Shown here: positions 16,008-19,355 of the stretch, piece by piece
How the letters are laid out: each line of letters opens with the position of its first letter
Numbering within the stretch: position 1 is the stretch's first letter
Assembly: GCA_964448755.1 (NCBI GenBank)
Contig: CAYUXF010000027.1
Span: 1-19,355 of the forward strand
Direction of reading: 5' to 3'
From: CAYUXF01 sp964448755
Lineage (GTDB): Bacteria > Margulisbacteria > Termititenacia > Termititenacales > CAYUXF01
Length of the DNA: 19,355 bases
Position numbers and translations under genes: made by a program
The notes under the pieces: model-generated
What the model was told of the DNA's origin: nothing
The model's input: only the letters and a program-made list of their open reading frames with translations
The model's database searches: none

Positions 16008-17646
16008 ATTTAATTTGATTATTGGCTTGTTTTTCTTTGTTTCTTTATTGCCGGCGTCGGTGCCGACTATGAATAGTATTGATGATAACGCTGAACTGAC
16101 ACCTAATGCGCTGGAGAAAATAAAGTATATTGAAAAAGATTATTTGCAAAAGACAGAGGAGATCAAAAGCGATAAGTATAAAGAACTTTCTATTGAGGCG
16201 GATTTTGTTCATTATCTGGAAGAAAATGATTATATTGAGGCGACTGGCAATGTGATCTTGATCTATAAAGATTATCTGGTCTCGGCTAATCGGACTTTGC
16301 TTGATACCGATGATGAGAATATTACGATCAGTGAAGGTTTTCTTTTTAATCGCGATCTCAGCCGGATGACCGGCGATGACCTTTTTTATGATTTTAAAAA
16401 AGAAGAGGGCTATGCTACTGCGGTTAGTTTGAATCTGCACAATGTTTTTATTCGCGGGAAAAATGTTTCTATATACCGTGATAAGATCGTCATAGATGAG
16501 CCTTACCAGAGTAGTTGTCCTTACGCTACCATAAGCGGCCGGCCCTGCAATCATGTTACTGCTAAAAGAATTACCGTTTATCCGCAGTGGTGGGATATTG
16601 TGGCAGATCACGCTATCATTTACGGGTTTGGTGTTCCGTTGATGTATGTGCCGAATTATGTTTACAGCAGCGCCGGAGACATTTCTGATGTTATCCCGCA
16701 GTTTGGCTATAATCGTGTTGAGGGTAATTATGCCAAAGTGGGGATCGGTTATTATAAAAATGAGAAGCTAAACGGCACCTATGATATTGCTTATCTCTCG
16801 GAATTGGGCTGGCGGACAGGGTTTAGAAATAATTACAAGTTAGATCAAAGTCAGCGCGGCCAGTTGCGAGCTCACTATTTAACAGGGTTGGGCGGTCGGA
16901 CTTCTTATGGCTGGCAGCACCGTATTTTATTAGGCGTTCCTTACCGTGATAAAACACAGATGATCGATGAGTTTTTTAAGGGTATTCTGCCGCCATCTAA
17001 TCAACAGTATCCTGAGTTTGTTATTGATGTAACTGACCGTGAACTGGTCAATTATCAGTGGTTGAGTTATCAGCCTAAACTGACACTTATTTCGCCGTAT
17101 TATTCTATTTATGATACCGGTGCCGGATTCAAGTCGCTTTTTTTTACTGCTTACATAAAAGAAGAGGGCGAGCGCTATGGCAATAAAAACTTCAATAAAA
17201 ATTATTGGGATGTGGTCTTAGATCGTCCGCTCGATTTTGGTCAATACGGGCGCTTTATACCGTCTACTACATATATGAAAACCGGCTATATGAATGGTCC
17301 TTATCAGGCTGGTGCCTGGAAAAGATTCTATTATAATTTAGATTATTTGAAGTCCTGGCAGGTTTTTAGTTTGCGGACCGGTTATAAAAATACCTTTGAA
17401 GAGAATGGTACTTCGCCGTTTGAGTTTGATAAATTTAATCTTTCCACCAAAGAAGAGGTCAACTATACATTGTTCTTTTCAATGTCTGATAAGATTAAGC
17501 TCTCTTACCAGGAGGACTATTCTTTGACTGATGATCGCCTGCGCAACAGGAATTATGGCGTTGATTTTAAGATCTGCTGCTGGACAGTGGGGTTGACCTG
17601 GTATGAAAAAGAAGAGCGCTTTGCTTTTAATATTAGTTTGAACTAA
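15997..17646 (+). CDS. lptD: LPS-assembly protein LptD-like (OstA), short form
   Basis: LptD is the outer-membrane barrel that inserts lipopolysaccharide into the outer leaflet. ATG 15997 is chosen because it gives a signal peptide (MHSRFNLIIGLFFFVSLLPA) and has GAGGTG upstream; a longer version from 15961 would spoil it. Residues about 65-165 match the OstA/LptA-like beta-jellyroll (SIEADFVHYLEENDYIEATG). A linker follows with the family signature TAKRITVYPQWWDIVADHAI and GVPLMYVPNYVY, then the barrel to the C-terminus (NISLN). Cysteines C174, C184, C527 and C528 are present; C174 and the C527-C528 pair (KICCWTV) match E. coli C173 and C724-C725, which form the essential disulfides. At 549 residues it is well below the 784 of E. 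coli, so the barrel must be smaller. It overlaps dnaB by 11 bp and ends 12 bp before the MBL gene. No LptE gene is visible nearby. Confidence 0.85.
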   Translation: MHSRFNLIIGLFFFVSLLPASVPTMNSIDDNAELTPNALEKIKYIEKDYLQKTEEIKSDKYKELSIEADFVHYLEENDYIEATGNVILIYKDYLVSANRTLLDTDDENITISEGFLFNRDLSRMTGDDLFYDFKKEEGYATAVSLNLHNVFIRGKNVSIYRDKIVIDEPYQSSCPYATISGRPCNHVTAKRITVYPQWWDIVADHAIIYGFGVPLMYVPNYVYSSAGDISDVIPQFGYNRVEGNYAKVGIGYYKNEKLNGTYDIAYLSELGWRTGFRNNYKLDQSQRGQLRAHYLTGLGGRTSYGWQHRILLGVPYRDKTQMIDEFFKGILPPSNQQYPEFVIDVTDRELVNYQWLSYQPKLTLISPYYSIYDTGAGFKSLFFTAYIKEEGERYGNKNFNKNYWDVVLDRPLDFGQYGRFIPSTTYMKTGYMNGPYQAGAWKRFYYNLDYLKSWQVFSLRTGYKNTFEENGTSPFEFDKFNLSTKEEVNYTLFFSMSDKIKLSYQEDYSLTDDRLRNRNYGVDFKICCWTVGLTWYEKEERFAFNISLN

Positions 17647-17658
17647 GAGGTTTTTTAA

Positions 17659-18246
17659 ATGGAGTTAGATACAATTGTCGTTGGTCCGCTGGAGACCAAT
17701 TGTTATATTTTACATAATTCAGAAAAACAGGCTGTGCTCATTGATCCTGGGGCCAATGGCGAGCGGATAGCCGATTTTTTAAAACAAAAAGAGCTGACAC
17801 CGCTGGCGATCATTAATACACATGGTCATTATGATCATATTTCTGCCAATGGGTTTTTACAGCAGGAGCTTGGTTTGCCGGTATATTTTCCGGCTAAAGA
17901 TGAGTATTTAATAGAATCTCAAGTTGATTATTTTAATATTCCGGCGTTTAAAATAGACCACCATTATATTGATAGTATTGCTATTCCCGGTTTTGCAATA
18001 AAAGTAATTCCCACACCGGGACATACCTTGGGCGGTTCTTGTTTGTTAATAGACGATCGTCTTTTTTCTGGCGATACCATGTTTTCCTGCGGTTCTTACG
18101 GCCGGACCGATCTCTGGGGCGGTTCTTACCGCGAGATCATGGTTTCGTTAAAGAAATTATTCGATCTGCCGCCAGAGACAAAAGTTTATCCCGGACACGG
18201 GCCTTCTACTGTCTTGAGCGAGGAGAGCGCTTTTTATGCCTGGTAA
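17659..18246 (+). CDS. MBL-fold metallo-hydrolase (glyoxalase II-like)
   Basis: This 195-residue soluble metallo-beta-lactamase-fold enzyme has the complete set of metal motifs: THGHYDHISA (HxHxDH), PTPGHTLGG, FSGDTMF (bridging Asp) and YPGHGPST. The GRTDLWGGS segment and length resemble the YcbL/glyoxalase II-like subgroup that hydrolyses thioesters such as S-lactoylglutathione, but the C-terminal glutathione-binding domain of true GloB is absent, so the substrate is open. ATG 17659 follows AGAGG, 12 bp after the lptD-like gene. Its last 11 bases overlap holA. A metabolic link to its neighbours is not evident. Confidence 0.88.
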   Translation: MELDTIVVGPLETNCYILHNSEKQAVLIDPGANGERIADFLKQKELTPLAIINTHGHYDHISANGFLQQELGLPVYFPAKDEYLIESQVDYFNIPAFKIDHHYIDSIAIPGFAIKVIPTPGHTLGGSCLLIDDRLFSGDTMFSCGSYGRTDLWGGSYREIMVSLKKLFDLPPETKVYPGHGPSTVLSEESAFYAW

Positions 18247-19225
18247 ACTGCTGTTGTTTTATGGTGAAGAGGAATTTTTGCTCAATAGAGAACTGAGCGC
18301 TCTTAAAGAAAAACTTGTGCCGCCTGGGCTGGAAACTTTTGCTTATCAGCAGATAGATGGCAGGCGAGAGCGGTTTGACGAAATAATAATGAATATCCAG
18401 TCTTTGCCGACATTTAGCGCTACCAGACTGGTGATTATTAAAGAACCTTATTTTTTAAAAAGTGCCGCCGGCCAGAAAAATGAAGAAGAAAAAGATAAAC
18501 AAGAACAGCTCTTGTTTTCTTCTTTAGAAAATATTCCCGAGGGGGTAACTGTAGTTATTGCCGTCAACGGCAGTGTCGATCTGCGCCAAAAAGCCGCACA
18601 GTTCTTAAAGAAAAAAGCTGAAGTCAAAGAGTTTAAGCGCTTAGCGTCCTGGGAAGAAGATAAAGTAATTGGTTTTGTTAACGGTTATCTTAAAGAAAAA
18701 AAATATACTATCAGTGCCGACGCGGCTCAATTACTGATAGCAGTTGCCGGCACAGCTTTGCAGAATTTGAGCAATGAACTAGATAAGATAATTGTCTATA
18801 CCGGTGAGCGAAAGAATATTACGTTGGCGGACATTAAGGCGGCGGCCAGTCAAGGTGAGCTGGAAGCCTTTGAATTACAGGACCTTTTTAACCGGCGGTC
18901 GTTTGCCGATATTTATGAGGTCATTGGCCGGATGGTCAAAGAGGGTAATAGTCCAATTATGATCATGGGCGGTTTTATTTCCCAAGTGCGGACAATGCTG
19001 CAAATTAAAGAGCTGATCGGGCAGGGGCGTAATCAATTTGAGATAGCCGGTTATTTAAAAAAGAATCCCTACTATATTAAACAGCTTTATGCCGGCGCTC
19101 AAAAATACAGTTTAGTAGAGTTAAAAAAAATTTTTACAGAACTGCACCAAGCTGATATTAAAATAAAAAGCGGTCAGCTGGAGGGACGCCTGGCTGTGGA
19201 GTTGGCACTGAGTTCGGTTTTTTAA
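18236..19225 (+). CDS. holA: DNA polymerase III subunit delta
   Basis: HolA is the clamp-loader delta subunit that opens the beta sliding clamp. The 329-residue length fits. It has the N-terminal region KLLLFYGEEEFLLNREL, a conserved Leu-Pro stretch (IQSLPTFSATRLVII), a central SWEEDKVIGFVNGYLK block, TALQNLSNELDKIIVYTG, and a C-terminal domain with ELEAFELQDLFNRRSF and the terminal helix (GRLAVELALSSVF). These match the DNA_pol3_delta family in order. ATG 18236 lies inside the end of the MBL gene with GAGGAG upstream, implying translational coupling. It is the last gene of the run; the sequence after it is non-coding to the window edge. Confidence 0.9.
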   Translation: MPGKLLLFYGEEEFLLNRELSALKEKLVPPGLETFAYQQIDGRRERFDEIIMNIQSLPTFSATRLVIIKEPYFLKSAAGQKNEEEKDKQEQLLFSSLENIPEGVTVVIAVNGSVDLRQKAAQFLKKKAEVKEFKRLASWEEDKVIGFVNGYLKEKKYTISADAAQLLIAVAGTALQNLSNELDKIIVYTGERKNITLADIKAAASQGELEAFELQDLFNRRSFADIYEVIGRMVKEGNSPIMIMGGFISQVRTMLQIKELIGQGRNQFEIAGYLKKNPYYIKQLYAGAQKYSLVELKKIFTELHQADIKIKSGQLEGRLAVELALSSVF

Positions 19226-19240
19226 ATAATGCCGATTATT

Positions 19241-19270
19241 AAATAAAGTAATAGCGATAGTTTATTTTTT
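19241..19270 (+). terminator. Weak AT-rich terminator candidate after holA
   Basis: AAATAAA (19241-19247) can pair with TTTATTT (19261-19267) and three more T follow. The stem is entirely A-T with a 13-nt loop, so it is thermodynamically weak. It lies 16 bp after the holA stop, where a terminator would be expected. No stronger hairpin with a T-run is visible nearby. Confidence 0.3.
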
Positions 19271-19305
19271 GTCACTACTGTCCAACTAAAAACAATCCAT
19301 TTTAA

Positions 19306-19355
19306 CCCCTCTGGCTTTCGCCGCTCTCCCCGCGCTTTCGCGGAGAGAGCTCACG
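19306..19355. repeat. GC-rich double-hairpin element, probably truncated by the window edge
   Basis: After CCCCTCT (19306-19312) comes a small hairpin (GGC 19313-19315, loop TTTC, GCC 19320-19322), then directly a larger one: 12-base arms at 19323-19334 and 19339-19350 with one mismatch and a CTTT loop. Neither is followed by a T-run on either strand, so it is not a standard terminator. The GC content is far above the adjacent AT-rich tail (19226-19305, in which only the weak terminator candidate is seen). A CCCCTCT start with stacked hairpins has the look of an interspersed palindromic repeat whose matching AGAGGGG end would lie beyond 19355. This is inference. Confidence 0.5.

Noticed and set aside
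16045..16611. 188-codon minus-strand frame opposite the lptD-like gene
   Set aside because: Lies wholly within a well-supported plus-strand gene and shows no domain pattern or start signal.
19323..19350. GC-rich hairpin as a rho-independent terminator
   Set aside because: No T-run follows on either strand.

Overview
This 19.4-kb stretch, probably a metagenome scaffold because it holds a run of exactly 100 N, comes from a diderm (outer-membrane) bacterium of moderate GC. The evidence for two membranes is direct: an LptD-like LPS-assembly protein, an RND efflux pump with its periplasmic adaptor, and a second outer-membrane barrel protein. No rRNA, tRNA, transposase, phage gene or CRISPR array is visible. 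Family-level content and style suggest a poorly cultivated diderm lineage (Margulisbacteria- or Elusimicrobiota-like would fit), but that is a guess; no marker here fixes the taxonomy.

Layout. (i) 1-3858: 3' part of an HlyD/AcrA-type adaptor gene, then an RND pump gene broken by the N gap. (ii) 3891-7129: leuA, an AccB-like gene lacking the biotin-accepting lysine, and mtaB, closely spaced. (iii) 7126-14114: a promoter, then six tightly packed genes that all encode exported proteins: a carbohydrate-binding-like protein, two small beta-rich pilin-like proteins, a PapD/DUF916-like Ig-fold chaperone, an outer-membrane barrel with an N-terminal pilus-formation domain, and a cell-wall amidase. This is the most unusual part: it looks like a small surface-assembly system without a classical usher. 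(iv) 14103-14582: the only minus-strand gene, an orphan whose 3' end overlaps the amidase gene and whose promoter lies back-to-back with that of dnaB. (v) 14626-19225: dnaB, lptD-like, an MBL-fold hydrolase and holA, with overlapping or closely spaced reading frames. (vi) 19226-19355: a gene-free tail with a weak terminator candidate and a GC-rich double hairpin that runs to the window edge.

How the genes fit together. Regions ii and v are housekeeping: leucine synthesis, tRNA thiomethylation, replication helicase and clamp-loader delta, and LPS export. Regions i and iii build the envelope. In region iii, two subunit-like secreted proteins, one chaperone-like protein, one outer-membrane pore-like protein and one peptidoglycan hydrolase are what an appendage or surface-layer export pathway would need. 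That functional reading is inference from gene order and fold-level recognition. Initiation style also varies: leuA and dnaB have a -10-like box about 10 nt before the ATG and no Shine-Dalgarno sequence, whereas four successive genes of region iii use GTG or TTG after strong purine-rich ribosome-binding sites.
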